From Paenibacillus xylanexedens (GTDB lineage: Bacteria > Bacillota > Bacilli > Paenibacillales > Paenibacillaceae): DNA of 64,000 bases. Below, piece by piece: positions 27,236 to 37,435 of the stretch. Position 1 is the stretch's first letter, and every line of letters starts with the position of its first letter. Location: positions 186,001-250,000 of the forward strand of contig NZ_VEBF01000001.1 of the NCBI RefSeq assembly GCF_007676705.1, read 5' to 3'. The notes beneath the pieces are model-generated. The model worked only from the letters and a program-made list of their open reading frames with translations, had not been told where the DNA came from and ran no database searches. Made by a program: the position numbers and the translations under genes.

Positions 27236-28588
27236 TTACGTATTAGGATGAATTAAAATGGATATTGCGCTTTTGCCCTCCAATTGGAAACGTAACAGTT
27301 CTTCATTTCGCAGTTTAACCTTCACATTGCCCACCTCTTCACTATCGTTGAAGAGGACCAATGCGACAGAACCGTCAATATTTTTGAACGCCACTGAGCA
27401 GATGGAATGATTACTGGACGTCGAATCAATACGAACTGCCTTTGGACGGATCAAGGCACTAAAGTGTGCCAAGGCATAATAATCAAGTGTATACGTAAGC
27501 TCCTTCGTCTGCTGATTCACTTGCACGATACCACGACACGTACTGCGACCAAAACCAGGAACCGTAGGCCCATTATTCTCATCTAGTGCCATATTCCAAA
27601 GTACAAAGGACTTGCTATAATTGCGAAGAATCTGAATTCCCGTTCGCATCACATTTGAAAAGGCCTGCTCAAATGGCGGAATCCACTCTCCACCTGAACC
27701 TTCAGTGAAATGCACTTCTTTACCTGCAAAAGCTTCATAAACCTTCGTTTGAGCAGAAGCATCGCCCCCGTACCAATGCCAGGCTACGCCGTCCACTTCT
27801 TCTCCCGCTTGTTCCAACACGGTCAGCGGATAGTCCGGTTGATCCCAGTTGTGATCGTAACAGAGAATCTTCGTTTGAATCTCATTTTGCTCGAAGACTG
27901 GTTTGAGATGGTTTTTGATAAAGTCTGCTTGGGCTTCGGCTGGCATCAACATACCAGGATAGTGCCCTGGTTCATAAAGCGCCTCATTCTGTGGTGTGAT
28001 GGCATGGATCGGTAATCCATGCTTGGCATAGGCTTGAATGTATTTCACAAAATAATCGGCATAAACCGGATACCATTCCGCCTTCAACTGTCCGGTAATC
28101 ATCGATCCACTCGTTTTCATCCATCCCGGTGCACTCCATGGTGAAGCAAACAGCTTCAGTTCAGGATTCAATGCCAACGCCTTTTGCGTTAAAGGAATAA
28201 CGTCCCCTTCATCATGTGCAATGCTGAATTGGGTTAATTCCGGGTCTGTCTGCTGTTCTGGCATATCGTTATAACTGTATACCGTTCTCGCATAGTCCGA
28301 AGCTCCCATCGGATTACGGATGACTGACAGCCCGATCCCTTTCTCCGGATGGAATAGTCGGGTCATGACCTCATCCCGTTGCTCATCATTCAAGATTTGG
28401 TTGATTAAATAGGCAGATGAATCGGTAAAAGAAGCACCAAATCCGTCCATCTCCTGATACGTTAACTGATCATCCAGATAAATGGTTGTTGTCTCCTTAT
28501 CGGCATCCAGTGGTTTCAATTGCTCCTGGGATAGAGATACGAATAAATCTTCTTCACCCGTGGATTTGTACATTTTGAAAATCGTCAT
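27236..28588 (-). CDS. GH30 glycosidase (glucosylceramidase / beta-1,6-glucanase type)
   Basis: A 450-residue clan GH-A enzyme of family GH30. The sequence shows DGFGASFTDSSAY, FASPWSAPGWMKTSG, the acid/base Glu202 in ITPQNEALYEP and the nucleophile Glu296 in HFTEGSGGEW, plus a C-terminal beta domain. No signal peptide is present, so it acts on imported oligosaccharides. The start is ATG 28588, with GGAGG 8 bases upstream; a GTG five codons earlier overlaps that site. It is the last gene of the LacI-controlled importer operon. GH30 members act on glucosylceramide, beta-1,6-glucan or xylan, and the context does not decide between them. Confidence 0.92.
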   Translation of the reverse strand: MTIFKMYKSTGEEDLFVSLSQEQLKPLDADKETTTIYLDDQLTYQEMDGFGASFTDSSAYLINQILNDEQRDEVMTRLFHPEKGIGLSVIRNPMGASDYARTVYSYNDMPEQQTDPELTQFSIAHDEGDVIPLTQKALALNPELKLFASPWSAPGWMKTSGSMITGQLKAEWYPVYADYFVKYIQAYAKHGLPIHAITPQNEALYEPGHYPGMLMPAEAQADFIKNHLKPVFEQNEIQTKILCYDHNWDQPDYPLTVLEQAGEEVDGVAWHWYGGDASAQTKVYEAFAGKEVHFTEGSGGEWIPPFEQAFSNVMRTGIQILRNYSKSFVLWNMALDENNGPTVPGFGRSTCRGIVQVNQQTKELTYTLDYYALAHFSALIRPKAVRIDSTSSNHSICSVAFKNIDGSVALVLFNDSEEVGNVKVKLRNEELLRFQLEGKSAISILIHPNT

Positions 28589-28610
28589 ATGACTTCCCTC
28601 CACACTTCTA

Positions 28611-30254
28611 TTATTGAATACCTAATTTTTCTTTGTTCAGTTTCATCTTCTCACTACGTACCTTCACAATCTCTTCCCAACGGTTCTCACCTAAAAATGA
28701 TTTGTAAGCAGCCAGTGCATTGTCATACGAGGCATCATCCTTGGAACGTACCATACTGACCAGCGTTGTATTCCACTTCGTATTGATCGCTGACAACGCA
28801 CGAGCTTCAGGTGTACCTTGATCCGGACTAATATTCTCCAGAATGAAGTGTGGTTTCAGCTTGCCTTTGCCCCACTCCTGCATCTGTTTAATGGCTTCCG
28901 GAAATGCATCTGCACTGAGTGCTTTGTGGCGGTCATGACCGAAGAACATAAATTCACCCATCCGATAATCCTTTTTGAATTGATCTGCGTTATTGAGTTG
29001 CAAGTCTTTCACCGCTGGCAGCAATTCTACGCTACCGTCGGCTTTGGTTTGGTAGGTTTCCCCCTCGATCCCGTAATTCATAAGCGTCTGGCCTTCTTCA
29101 CTCAGCAAGTATGTGAATATCTGAATGGCCTTGGCCGGATCTTTACAGTCCTTGGAAATAAAATTAATCATCCATCCTGTAATCCCGGATTGATTCAATG
29201 TCGGTGCATTGCCTTTAGTGCTCTGCGGTCCATCAATGGCGATATATTCTTTGCCCGGATTGGCGCTCATATAGATCTGCAGGTTCCCTCCTTGTTGAGG
29301 TGTACCGTCGAGCAGCATGGTTGCATATTTACCGGACTTCACTTTTTCTTCAAAAGCCGTGCCATCATCCGCAAAACTGTCATCACTGATATTGCCATCT
29401 CTGTAGACGGTGTTCAATGTCTTCAACCACGTAAGATAATCTTCATCCAGATTGCGATCGTAGAACTCTCCCGATTCGGTCTCCAGCGGAACGCCGATAA
29501 AATCTTGCAACGTATCCCCGAGTGAACCTGTTCCTTCACCAATCGAGTTAAACCCAAACGGAATCAGCGCAGGGAACTCTTGCTTAATTCGTTTCATCAC
29601 ACTCTGGAATTCTTCTGGTGTTCCAATGACAGGGCTGCCCAGTGCTTCATATACATCCTTACGAATGATGAATGCCGTCTTGGCAGGAATGTTACCGCTA
29701 TCATAATCCTCTTGCGTATTGGAATAGTTCGGATAACCATACGTTTTACCATCTGCCAACTGGAACCAGTTCAACGTATCGACAGCCGCAACTTTATTGA
29801 AGTAAGGATCATATTTCTCCGCCAGATCATTCAGCGGCATAGCCCAGGTTGCAGCTTTTTGCACCACTGGTGAATTCGAGTCAAACACCGTCAACAAGTC
29901 AGGCATATCTCCACCGGCGAAAAAGGTATTTAACTTGGTATCATCACCCGTGATAAATTTAATATTGATGTTCAGATCCTCTTTGATTTTCTTGGTAACA
30001 ATATCCTTGCCAAAGTCGGTGTTCCACCAGTCTGCATTGACGTACCAGGTCAGGTCGGTAGCCTCTTCCTTTTTGTCCAACTGCCAAGCCGGCTTTTCCG
30101 GATCAACCGTATAGCGATCTTCAATGGATACCCAATTCCCTTCACTGGAGCCCCCCGATCCACCGCTGCAACCTGTAATCATAAGTACGGCTGTGAGCAG
30201 TGTTGTCAACAATTTAATTCCTTTTTTGCCTGATGCCTTGTTCAACTTCAACAT
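28611..30254 (-). CDS. Extracellular solute-binding lipoprotein, LplA-like
   Basis: A large (547-residue) binding protein typical of Paenibacillus Lpl-type importers. ATG 30254 is preferred because GAGGAGG lies 9 bases before it; an in-frame start 18 codons upstream would overlap the permease gene. The leader MLKLNKASGKKG then hydrophobic residues ends in MITGCSGG, a lipobox. The body has the SBP signature with TWYVNADWWNTDFG, DLLTVFDSNSP and YGYPNYSNTQ. It sits between the permeases and GH30. The cargo is likely a beta-glucoside oligomer, inferred only from its neighbour. Confidence 0.92.
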   Translation of the reverse strand: MLKLNKASGKKGIKLLTTLLTAVLMITGCSGGSGGSSEGNWVSIEDRYTVDPEKPAWQLDKKEEATDLTWYVNADWWNTDFGKDIVTKKIKEDLNINIKFITGDDTKLNTFFAGGDMPDLLTVFDSNSPVVQKAATWAMPLNDLAEKYDPYFNKVAAVDTLNWFQLADGKTYGYPNYSNTQEDYDSGNIPAKTAFIIRKDVYEALGSPVIGTPEEFQSVMKRIKQEFPALIPFGFNSIGEGTGSLGDTLQDFIGVPLETESGEFYDRNLDEDYLTWLKTLNTVYRDGNISDDSFADDGTAFEEKVKSGKYATMLLDGTPQQGGNLQIYMSANPGKEYIAIDGPQSTKGNAPTLNQSGITGWMINFISKDCKDPAKAIQIFTYLLSEEGQTLMNYGIEGETYQTKADGSVELLPAVKDLQLNNADQFKKDYRMGEFMFFGHDRHKALSADAFPEAIKQMQEWGKGKLKPHFILENISPDQGTPEARALSAINTKWNTTLVSMVRSKDDASYDNALAAYKSFLGENRWEEIVKVRSEKMKLNKEKLGIQ

Positions 30255-30291
30255 GTTTTTGTTCCTCCTCAAAATGGGGTATTTGGTTCTC

Positions 30292-31179
30292 TTATTCCTT
30301 GACCGCACCCAGCATCATTCCAGAGATAAAGTATCTCTGAACGATGGGATAGATCAGTACAATAGGTAGTGTCGTAATGACAATGGTGGCTAGCTGCACG
30401 CCTTTGGTCGTTGTTTCAATAACAGCCGAACCCCCGACATTTTGCATGGATTGTGTCTGGGACTGAACGATAATCTCATACAGCATCATCTGAAGTGGAT
30501 ACAGTGACTGATCGGTAATATATAACTTGGTCGTCATGAAATCGTTCCATTGCCCTACGCCATTGAATAGCGCAATTGTGGCCATGGCAGGCATGGAGAG
30601 TGGAATGAATATTTTCAGGAAAATATGCCAATCCCCTGCACCGTCAATCTTGGCCGATTCTTCCAGCGAATCCGGGACATTTCGGAAGAAATTCATCAGA
30701 ATCACGACATCATAGAAGCTGAATAACGCCGGGATAATGTACACCCAGAAGCTGTTAAGCAGGCCAAGTGATTTGATTAACAAATACGTCGGGATCATGC
30801 CGCCTGAGAAGAACATTGTAATAACACCCATGGCAACGTATAATTTACGGCCTCTTATGTACTTTTTGCTCAGACCGTAACCAACCATGGCACAGAAGAA
30901 CACATGTGTAACAACGCCAATCGTTGTTTTGGAAACCGATATGAAGAAGGCCTGCCAGATGCCCTGATCGTTGAATACAGCTCTGTAATTCTCCAGCGAG
31001 AATTCCGGTGACCAGAAGATGAATCCACCTTCCGCCAGCGCTTTGCCTGAACTAAAGGAAGAGATGATGACATTCCATAGAGGAACCAGAATAACGACCG
31101 TACAGATGATTAGCAATATCATGTTTAAGGTATCAAAGATCCGACTATCAAGATCTTCTTTTGCCACCTTTCCATTCAC
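30292..31179 (-). CDS. Carbohydrate ABC transporter permease, LplC/YtcP type
   Basis: A 295-residue permease with six predicted helices. The EAA loop is LEESAKIDGAGDWHIFLKI followed by PLSMPAMATIALF, and the C terminus is PIVQRYFISGMMLGAVKE, typical for LplC-like subunits. The start is GTG 31179 with GGAGG 8 bases before it. The partner permease ends 15 bases upstream. Confidence 0.94.
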   Translation of the reverse strand: MNGKVAKEDLDSRIFDTLNMILLIICTVVILVPLWNVIISSFSSGKALAEGGFIFWSPEFSLENYRAVFNDQGIWQAFFISVSKTTIGVVTHVFFCAMVGYGLSKKYIRGRKLYVAMGVITMFFSGGMIPTYLLIKSLGLLNSFWVYIIPALFSFYDVVILMNFFRNVPDSLEESAKIDGAGDWHIFLKIFIPLSMPAMATIALFNGVGQWNDFMTTKLYITDQSLYPLQMMLYEIIVQSQTQSMQNVGGSAVIETTTKGVQLATIVITTLPIVLIYPIVQRYFISGMMLGAVKE

Positions 31180-31194
31180 GCGGGATGCCTCCTT

Positions 31195-32184
31195 CTACAA
31201 CACAGATTGATTATCGTTTAGTTTGCTCGTAATTTTGTTCGCCGTGACGAGTAGAATGACTGAGATGATGGAGACACCCAAGCCAACGGCCGTTGCATAT
31301 GAAAAGTCACCCTGAGACATCCCCATACGATAGACGTACGAATTGATGACTTCCGCTTTGTCGCGGTTCTGGGAGTTCATGAGAACCAGTGTCTGATCCA
31401 GATTCGACCCCAATAAACCGCTTACAGTTAGAATCAGATTTAAGCTGATGATCGATTTCATGTTGGGTATGGTGATATTCCAGATCTGTCTAAGACGGCT
31501 TGCACCATCGATTTTGGCAGCTTCATAATACGTAGGATCAATCTTCGCCATGATCGCCAGATACAGGATCGTTCCCCAACCTGCTTCTTTCCAAATATCC
31601 GATAAAGTAGCAATCCACCAGTACTTGCCTGCATCCAGCAAGATGTTCTGCGGTTGAGAGATCACTCCCAGGCTAAGTAACAATTGATTAAATAAGCCCG
31701 TTGTTGAAAACCAGGTAATCAGCATTCCCCCAAGTACGATCCAAGACAAAAAGTGGGGTAAATATGAAACCGTTTGCACAAACTTCTTGAATCGTCCGCT
31801 GTTTAACTCATAGATCATGATCGCGAGAATGATAGGAATGACGAACCCGATTCCCAGTTTCAAAAAACTAATCCCCAGTGTATTCACGACTGCATCCCAG
31901 AAATATTTGTCTGACAAAATGATTCTGAAATTATCCAGCCCTACCCAAGGAGCGGTAGCCAGCGTATCAATGACCGTGTAATTTTTGAAGGCAATCGTCA
32001 AACCGTAAATCGGGATATAACAGAAAATAATCATAAAGATAATGCCCGGGATAATCATCGATTGAATCTCCCATTGTCTCCGATAATCTACTATGAATTC
32101 TTTGATCCGTTGTCCGATGGGCTTCTTGCCATTGGGATTGATCGCATTTTTACCGGTTGATCTCTCTACAGCTAATTTTTCCAC
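31195..32184 (-). CDS. Carbohydrate ABC transporter permease, LplB type
   Basis: A 329-residue permease, first gene of the operon. The cytoplasmic N terminus (about 45 residues) is followed by six helices and an EAA-like loop, YYEAAKIDGASRLRQIWNIT. SWIVLGGMLITWF and the YVYRMGMSQGDFSYATAVG region are typical of LplB homologues. The start is GTG 32184 behind GGGGAG. A perfect 16-bp palindrome lies 34-49 bases upstream and is shared with the promoter of the adjacent LacI regulator, so this operon is its obvious target. Confidence 0.94.
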   Translation of the reverse strand: MEKLAVERSTGKNAINPNGKKPIGQRIKEFIVDYRRQWEIQSMIIPGIIFMIIFCYIPIYGLTIAFKNYTVIDTLATAPWVGLDNFRIILSDKYFWDAVVNTLGISFLKLGIGFVIPIILAIMIYELNSGRFKKFVQTVSYLPHFLSWIVLGGMLITWFSTTGLFNQLLLSLGVISQPQNILLDAGKYWWIATLSDIWKEAGWGTILYLAIMAKIDPTYYEAAKIDGASRLRQIWNITIPNMKSIISLNLILTVSGLLGSNLDQTLVLMNSQNRDKAEVINSYVYRMGMSQGDFSYATAVGLGVSIISVILLVTANKITSKLNDNQSVL

Positions 32185-32217
32185 GTTCTTTTACTCCCCT
32201 CCATCTGCTACATTGTC

Positions 32218-32233
32218 ATAAAAACGTTTTTAT
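32218..32233. promoter_or_regulatory. LacI-type operator in front of the importer/GH30 operon
   Basis: ATAAAAACGTTTTTAT is a perfect 16-bp palindrome centred on CG, as expected for LacI-family repressors. The same 16 bases occur inside the palindrome at 33342-33359 before the LacI gene. A further half-like ATAAAAAC occurs at 32242-32249. Confidence 0.7.
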
Positions 32234-32271
32234 TTTTCGACATAAAAACTCCCTTTGTTTATATTTATGTA

Positions 32272-32325
32272 AAAAAAGACCGGAGAAGAAGCTAAGTCAA
32301 CTTATGTACGGTAGCCTTTCCGGTC
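32272..32325 (-). terminator. Terminator of the LacI gene overlapping its 3' end
   Basis: GACCGGA (32278-32284) pairs with TCCGGTC (32319-32325), and the minus strand continues into seven T. The loop is unusually long (34 bases) and includes the stop codon. A small inner stem TAAGT/ACTTA may shorten it. Confidence 0.55.
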
Positions 32326-33324
32326 GATCTTCACATGGCTTGAACCTCGAACCACCAGCTCACCCGCCAATTTCTGTGCAGCCCCTTGTTCTTTCTCCTT
32401 GATCATGCCCACCAGTTGATTGATGGCCAGGATACCCTGTCTCGCAATTTGATTTCTTACCGTTGTGAGCGGTGGAGAAAAATACTGTGCGATATCAATA
32501 TCGTCGAAACCCACGACACTAACGTCTTGAGGCACTTCAAAGCCCTCAGACTTCAACGCATGCATACAGCCAATTGCACTCAAGTCATTCCCTGCAAGAA
32601 ATGCATCAGGCCGCTTGCCGGGATGCAAGTGAAGAAAAGATTTTATAGCACTATATGTGCTATCCTCCTCGAAATACCCCTGTATAATGTAATCTTCATC
32701 GATTGGAAGCTGGTATTCACGCAGGGCAGCCAGATAGCCATCTCTACGCTGTACACTGTCAAACATCGTATCCACACCCGAAATATACGCAATGTTCTTG
32801 TGCCCCAGCCCAATTAAATACTTGGTAGCTTCGTAAGCCGCCACGTACGAGTCAAAAATGACACTTCCCATCGTATCGCTCTGATAGACCCGATCCAGAA
32901 AAACAGCCTTGATCTTGTCTTTCTCCATGGCGATAATATCTTGCTCATCGATCCGAAGCTCTTCGTAGATAATGACACCATCCACCCGTCGACCCAGAAT
33001 ATTACTCATAATAACGTGTTTATCCTTGGTCACAAATACATTCAGCCCGTACCCCAGACGATCACATTCACGAGACATCGACTCCACCAGCTTATAGAAA
33101 TATGGACCCGATACACTTGTGGTGAAAAATCCCAGCATCTTGGTTTGACCTGATTTCAACAGCTTACCGTTCAGATTGGGCACATAATTCAATCGCTCTG
33201 CCACCTTGAGAACATGCGATTTGGTCTCCGGGTTCAAGACATCTACACCATTCAAGGCGTTAGAGACCGTCGATATGGATACGCCAGCTTCCCTTGCTAC
33301 ATCTTTTATCGTTATCTTTGCCAT
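32302..33324 (-). CDS. LacI family transcriptional repressor
   Basis: A 340-residue repressor. The helix-turn-helix is canonical (ITIKDVAREAGVSISTVSNALNG, residues 4-26) with the hinge helix PETKSHVLKVAERLNYVPN. A periplasmic-binding-type sensor domain follows, ending in VVGFDDIDIAQYFSPPLTTV and QLVGMI. It is transcribed toward the importer/GH30 operon and separated from it by a terminator. Identical palindromes lie before both, so it probably represses itself and the operon until a sugar binds. Confidence 0.94.
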   Translation of the reverse strand: MAKITIKDVAREAGVSISTVSNALNGVDVLNPETKSHVLKVAERLNYVPNLNGKLLKSGQTKMLGFFTTSVSGPYFYKLVESMSRECDRLGYGLNVFVTKDKHVIMSNILGRRVDGVIIYEELRIDEQDIIAMEKDKIKAVFLDRVYQSDTMGSVIFDSYVAAYEATKYLIGLGHKNIAYISGVDTMFDSVQRRDGYLAALREYQLPIDEDYIIQGYFEEDSTYSAIKSFLHLHPGKRPDAFLAGNDLSAIGCMHALKSEGFEVPQDVSVVGFDDIDIAQYFSPPLTTVRNQIARQGILAINQLVGMIKEKEQGAAQKLAGELVVRGSSHVKIDRKGYRT

Positions 33325-33341
33325 AAGTTTTGTTCCTTTGC

Positions 33342-33359
33342 TATAAAAACGTTTTTATA
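33342..33359. promoter_or_regulatory. Autoregulatory LacI-type operator
   Basis: TATAAAAACGTTTTTATA, a perfect 18-bp palindrome 18 bases upstream of the LacI start codon. It contains the 16-bp operator seen at 32218-32233. Confidence 0.7.
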
Positions 33360-33374
33360 ATGTTTAAATTATCA

Positions 33375-33388
33375 TAAAACCGTTTTCA
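33375..33388 (-). promoter_or_regulatory. Candidate cre site upstream of the LacI gene
   Basis: On the minus strand TGAAAACGGTTTTA matches 13 of 14 positions of TGWAANCGNTNWCA. It could equally be a weaker second LacI operator, since the flanks form CATAAAAC...GTTTTCATG. Confidence 0.45.
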
Positions 33389-33456
33389 TGGCAACACTTT
33401 AATTTGTGAGTTCATGCATCACGTACTTTATGTATAACCATACGTTACTGCGGGCG

Positions 33457-33486
33457 CAAAAAAAAAACGGCTCACGTGTGAGCCGC
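33457..33486 (-). terminator. Terminator of the thioredoxin-like gene
   Basis: CGGCTCAC pairs with GTGAGCCG (33468-33475 with 33478-33485), followed on the minus strand by about ten T. Confidence 0.85.
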
Positions 33487-33507
33487 CGTTCATGAAGCTT
33501 TAGCTTA

Positions 33508-33852
33508 CTATTCCCCATCCTGGATATACATGGAGTGAATCTGTTGCAGTTGCTCCTCCAAACGTTCCAAGCGAACAAAGCGATCCGCTCGAATGTATTC
33601 CTTCTGCTCCACAATCATGATCATTGTTGGAACGGTAAAAATAAGAAACTTGGAAGCAACCTCTTCCACTTCATTAGCATTAATGTGACCCAGGTATACC
33701 GATGGATAAGGTTCAAGCAACGCCCTGATCTTGGGGAGTAAAGCGTGACATACACTGCACTCTGGACGAGATACATACAAAAAAACCAATTCATGTTGTT
33801 GAATAGCTTCTTCAACCATTTCTATGGATGTTAACTCATGAATATCTTTCAT
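33508..33852 (-). CDS. Thioredoxin-like protein with a CxxC active site
   Basis: A 114-residue single-domain thioredoxin fold without signal peptide. The active site is RPECSVCHAL with Cys32 and Cys35, and the cis-proline segment FTVPTMIMI is present. The dipeptide between the cysteines (SV) differs from GP of classical thioredoxin, which usually shifts the redox potential. Similar short proteins of Bacillales act in thiol homeostasis, but the partner is unknown. The start ATG follows AAAGGG at a longish spacing. The gene is monocistronic. Confidence 0.85.
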   Translation of the reverse strand: MKDIHELTSIEMVEEAIQQHELVFLYVSRPECSVCHALLPKIRALLEPYPSVYLGHINANEVEEVASKFLIFTVPTMIMIVEQKEYIRADRFVRLERLEEQLQQIHSMYIQDGE

Positions 33853-33970
33853 AGAAGCTCAACCCTTTCAGTCATTCAATAGCTTGCTCATTTAAACTTT
33901 TACTTTTCAAGTATAGCCTATGTGCGTTAGAATCAAATGGAATATATCCCCATATGAAAGAGGTTATGGT

Positions 33971-34108
33971 ATGAAGAAATCATTCTTATTCCTGTTCACT
34001 GCCCTGGTTGTTGTTACTTCCTTCTCGGCATATGCCCCTGTGTCGAATGCTTCTGGCGATATTGGCGTAAGCCTGCTGTCTGATCGTCAGCAAGGTACAG
34101 TGAAATAA
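33971..34108 (+). CDS. Small secreted peptide precursor, 45 residues, unknown family
   Basis: The start is ATG 33971 with AGAGG seven bases upstream; an in-frame ATG at 33920 lacks a ribosome binding site. The peptide has a lysine-rich start (MKKS), a hydrophobic core FLFLFTALVVVTSF and a likely signal peptidase site after PVSNA. That leaves a mature tail of about 18 residues ending in RQQGTVK. A terminator follows at once, so this is a complete transcription unit. The size and form resemble Phr-type signalling peptide precursors, but no Rap-like receptor gene is adjacent, and no family can be claimed. Confidence 0.6.
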   Translation: MKKSFLFLFTALVVVTSFSAYAPVSNASGDIGVSLLSDRQQGTVK

Positions 34109-34126
34109 AACTCGCATCGAACTCAA

Positions 34127-34176
34127 CAGGCGACCTGTTCGGATATGATCCGTAGTTGGTCGCCTGCTTTGACTTT
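34127..34176 (+). terminator. Terminator of the small secreted peptide gene
   Basis: CAGGCGACC (34127-34135) pairs with GGTCGCCTG (34158-34166), followed by CTTTGACTTTTCTT. The loop is 22 bases. Confidence 0.6.
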
Positions 34177-34191
34177 TCTTCTATTGGATGT

Positions 34192-34494
34192 TTACTTCCA
34201 ATCTTTCTTCCGAAGATAGGATTCAAATACGAAAGTTCCAAAAGGCAATAGACCGGCGAGTCCACCCATCAACCAGCGCGTGATCTTCCACTTTTTGACC
34301 ACAGCCAAATGCACTAGCGCAATAAGGTACAAAGGAAATAAAATACCATGAATCATGCCCATTACGGCTACAGCGGAAGAGATATCTGCAAAATATTTCA
34401 GAGGCATAGCAATAAAAATCAACAGAAGTAATGATACGCCCTCCCATATGCCCGCAATTCTGAATCGGCCTGTCACTGTCTTCATAAAGTCCAT
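34192..34494 (-). CDS. DUF3817 family small membrane protein
   Basis: A 100-residue protein with about three helices: IWEGVSLLLLIFIAMPLKYF, MIHGILFPLYLIALVHLAV and WLMGGLAGLLPFGTFVFE. The pattern GIWEGxS...MPLKY...HGxLFPxY...PFGTF...R matches the DUF3817 family of Gram-positive bacteria (YdzA-like), whose function is unknown. ATG 34494 is preferred because AAGGTGAG precedes it and the 72 codons upstream do not look like protein. It is downstream of a LacI gene but separated by a hairpin and about 200 bases. Confidence 0.8.
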   Translation of the reverse strand: MDFMKTVTGRFRIAGIWEGVSLLLLIFIAMPLKYFADISSAVAVMGMIHGILFPLYLIALVHLAVVKKWKITRWLMGGLAGLLPFGTFVFESYLRKKDWK

Positions 34495-34648
34495 TCTCAC
34501 CTTTCCCGCAGATCGTTTGTGAAATATGTAACTTGTAACATGATACGAAAACTTCACGCCACATCTTTGTACAGAGATGTCGTTCTGAAGCTCATATTCA
34601 GTATAACGTATGACTCGGAATCGAAGATGCTTCAAATTTGAATAATTA

Positions 34649-34694
34649 TTGAATCCGTAATCGCTGCTTCCTACATCAGGTGTTACGGATTCAA
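34649..34694 (-). terminator. Hairpin at the end of the LacI gene
   Basis: TTGAATCCGTAA (34649-34660) pairs perfectly with TTACGGATTCAA (34683-34694) across 22 bases and overlaps the LacI stop codon. The minus strand continues into AT-rich sequence rather than a clean T run, so termination is only probable. Confidence 0.45.
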
Positions 34695-35659
34695 GTCGTC
34701 TCACGTTCAATCAGCTGGTATGTCAGCTGTTCGGTCTGTAACTCCGTTTTACCCAATACGGCCCACAATTGATGAAAAGCCTGGGTGGCCTGCTCCGCAA
34801 TGGGATTGTGTATGGTCGTGATTCCGAGAACACGGGAAAGTTCGATATCATCGAACCCAACAATGGCGAGTTGTTCCGGTACCTGAATATTCCTTCTGCG
34901 TGCTTCACTCAAAATGCCGATGGCTGCATAATCATTCGAACATAATACGGCCTGTGGAAGTTCTGACCCCTCTGCCATTCTTCGCAACGCCTCTTCGCCA
35001 TCTGACGAGCTAAATACGGAATATTGATACGCTTCAGTCCACACATGCAACCCTCTGCTCTTCATGAAAGATTCATAGGCTTCACGGCGGCTCTGGGTAT
35101 TCAGACTTTCAGCTCTGCCGAATACATTGGCAATTCGGGTGTATCCTCTAGAAAACAGATGCTCCAGAGCTAACTTATACCCTTCTGCCTGATCCATAGC
35201 AACAGACGGAATCTCATCATTCCCCATTCGCTGCCAGGAGACAATGGGTCCATACTCACGATATTCCTTCAATTTGCGAGGGTTATTGACACAAGCAATA
35301 ATAACAAGCCCATCCACTCGTTTGCTGCGCAGATCTTCGAACGCCTGCAATTCAATCTCCGGATCTCCACGGGATGTATAGATAATCGTCTGAAATCCGA
35401 AATCCATGGCTGTATCTATGAATTGATTCATGAATGTAAGAATGATCTCACTCGTGGTAGAGGTCACAATTCCAATCTGCTTCGTCTGTCCTGTAGATAA
35501 CGATACCGCATTCCGGTTGGGAATATAATTCAATTGTTTCATAATATCCGTTATGATCTGTCTTGCTTCATCACTAACATGCGGAGAATGATTAATCACG
35601 CGTGACACTGTCGCTTTTGAGTAACCGGACCGCTTCATAATTTCATCGAACTTGGACAT
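34691..35659 (-). CDS. LacI family repressor divergent from the GH1 gene
   Basis: A 322-residue repressor. The helix-turn-helix is slightly degenerate at its start (FDEIMKRSGYSKATVSRVINHSPHVS), then the hinge region DIMKQLNYIPNRNA leads to the sensor domain, with AIVGFDDIELSRVLGITTI near the C terminus. ATG 35659 follows GGGAG. It faces the GH1 6-phospho-beta-glucosidase gene, and the shared intergenic space holds a 14-bp palindrome inside a putative promoter. It therefore probably represses GH1 until a phosphorylated or free beta-glucoside appears. Confidence 0.93.
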   Translation of the reverse strand: MSKFDEIMKRSGYSKATVSRVINHSPHVSDEARQIITDIMKQLNYIPNRNAVSLSTGQTKQIGIVTSTTSEIILTFMNQFIDTAMDFGFQTIIYTSRGDPEIELQAFEDLRSKRVDGLVIIACVNNPRKLKEYREYGPIVSWQRMGNDEIPSVAMDQAEGYKLALEHLFSRGYTRIANVFGRAESLNTQSRREAYESFMKSRGLHVWTEAYQYSVFSSSDGEEALRRMAEGSELPQAVLCSNDYAAIGILSEARRRNIQVPEQLAIVGFDDIELSRVLGITTIHNPIAEQATQAFHQLWAVLGKTELQTEQLTYQLIERETT

Positions 35660-35728
35660 CGGAGACTCCCTTCTTGCTAACCAACTATAGAATAATAGTA
35701 TGCCTTAATTTGGGGTCAAAAGTAAAAC

Positions 35729-37250
<1,522 letters not shown>

Positions 37251-37368
37251 GATCTTATAAATCACATGTAGCAGAACATTCCTACTATCCTCCAGACAAA
37301 TCACATGAAAAGGTCGGTTATTCGATGCCTTGGCATGTTTTCTGTCCGGGGGATTTTATATTTATTTT

Positions 37369-37400
37369 CAAAAAGAAACACCCGATGATACACATCGGGC
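37369..37400 (-). terminator. Terminator of the acetyltransferase gene
   Basis: CCCGATG (37381-37387) pairs with CATCGGG (37393-37399) around ATACA, and the minus strand continues TGTTTCTTTTTG. Confidence 0.7.
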
Positions 37401-37435
37401 ATTCTCATTGGCTACTACCACTACCACGTTCTTCA

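Noticed and set aside
32218..32233. CcpA cre site before the importer operon
   Set aside because: The sequence lacks the TG...CA ends of cre, and its identity with the LacI promoter palindrome makes a LacI operator the better reading.
34495..34710. 72-codon N-terminal extension of the DUF3817 protein
   Set aside because: The family begins at the ATG at 34494, which has its own ribosome binding site; the extension runs through a hairpin and the end of the LacI gene.
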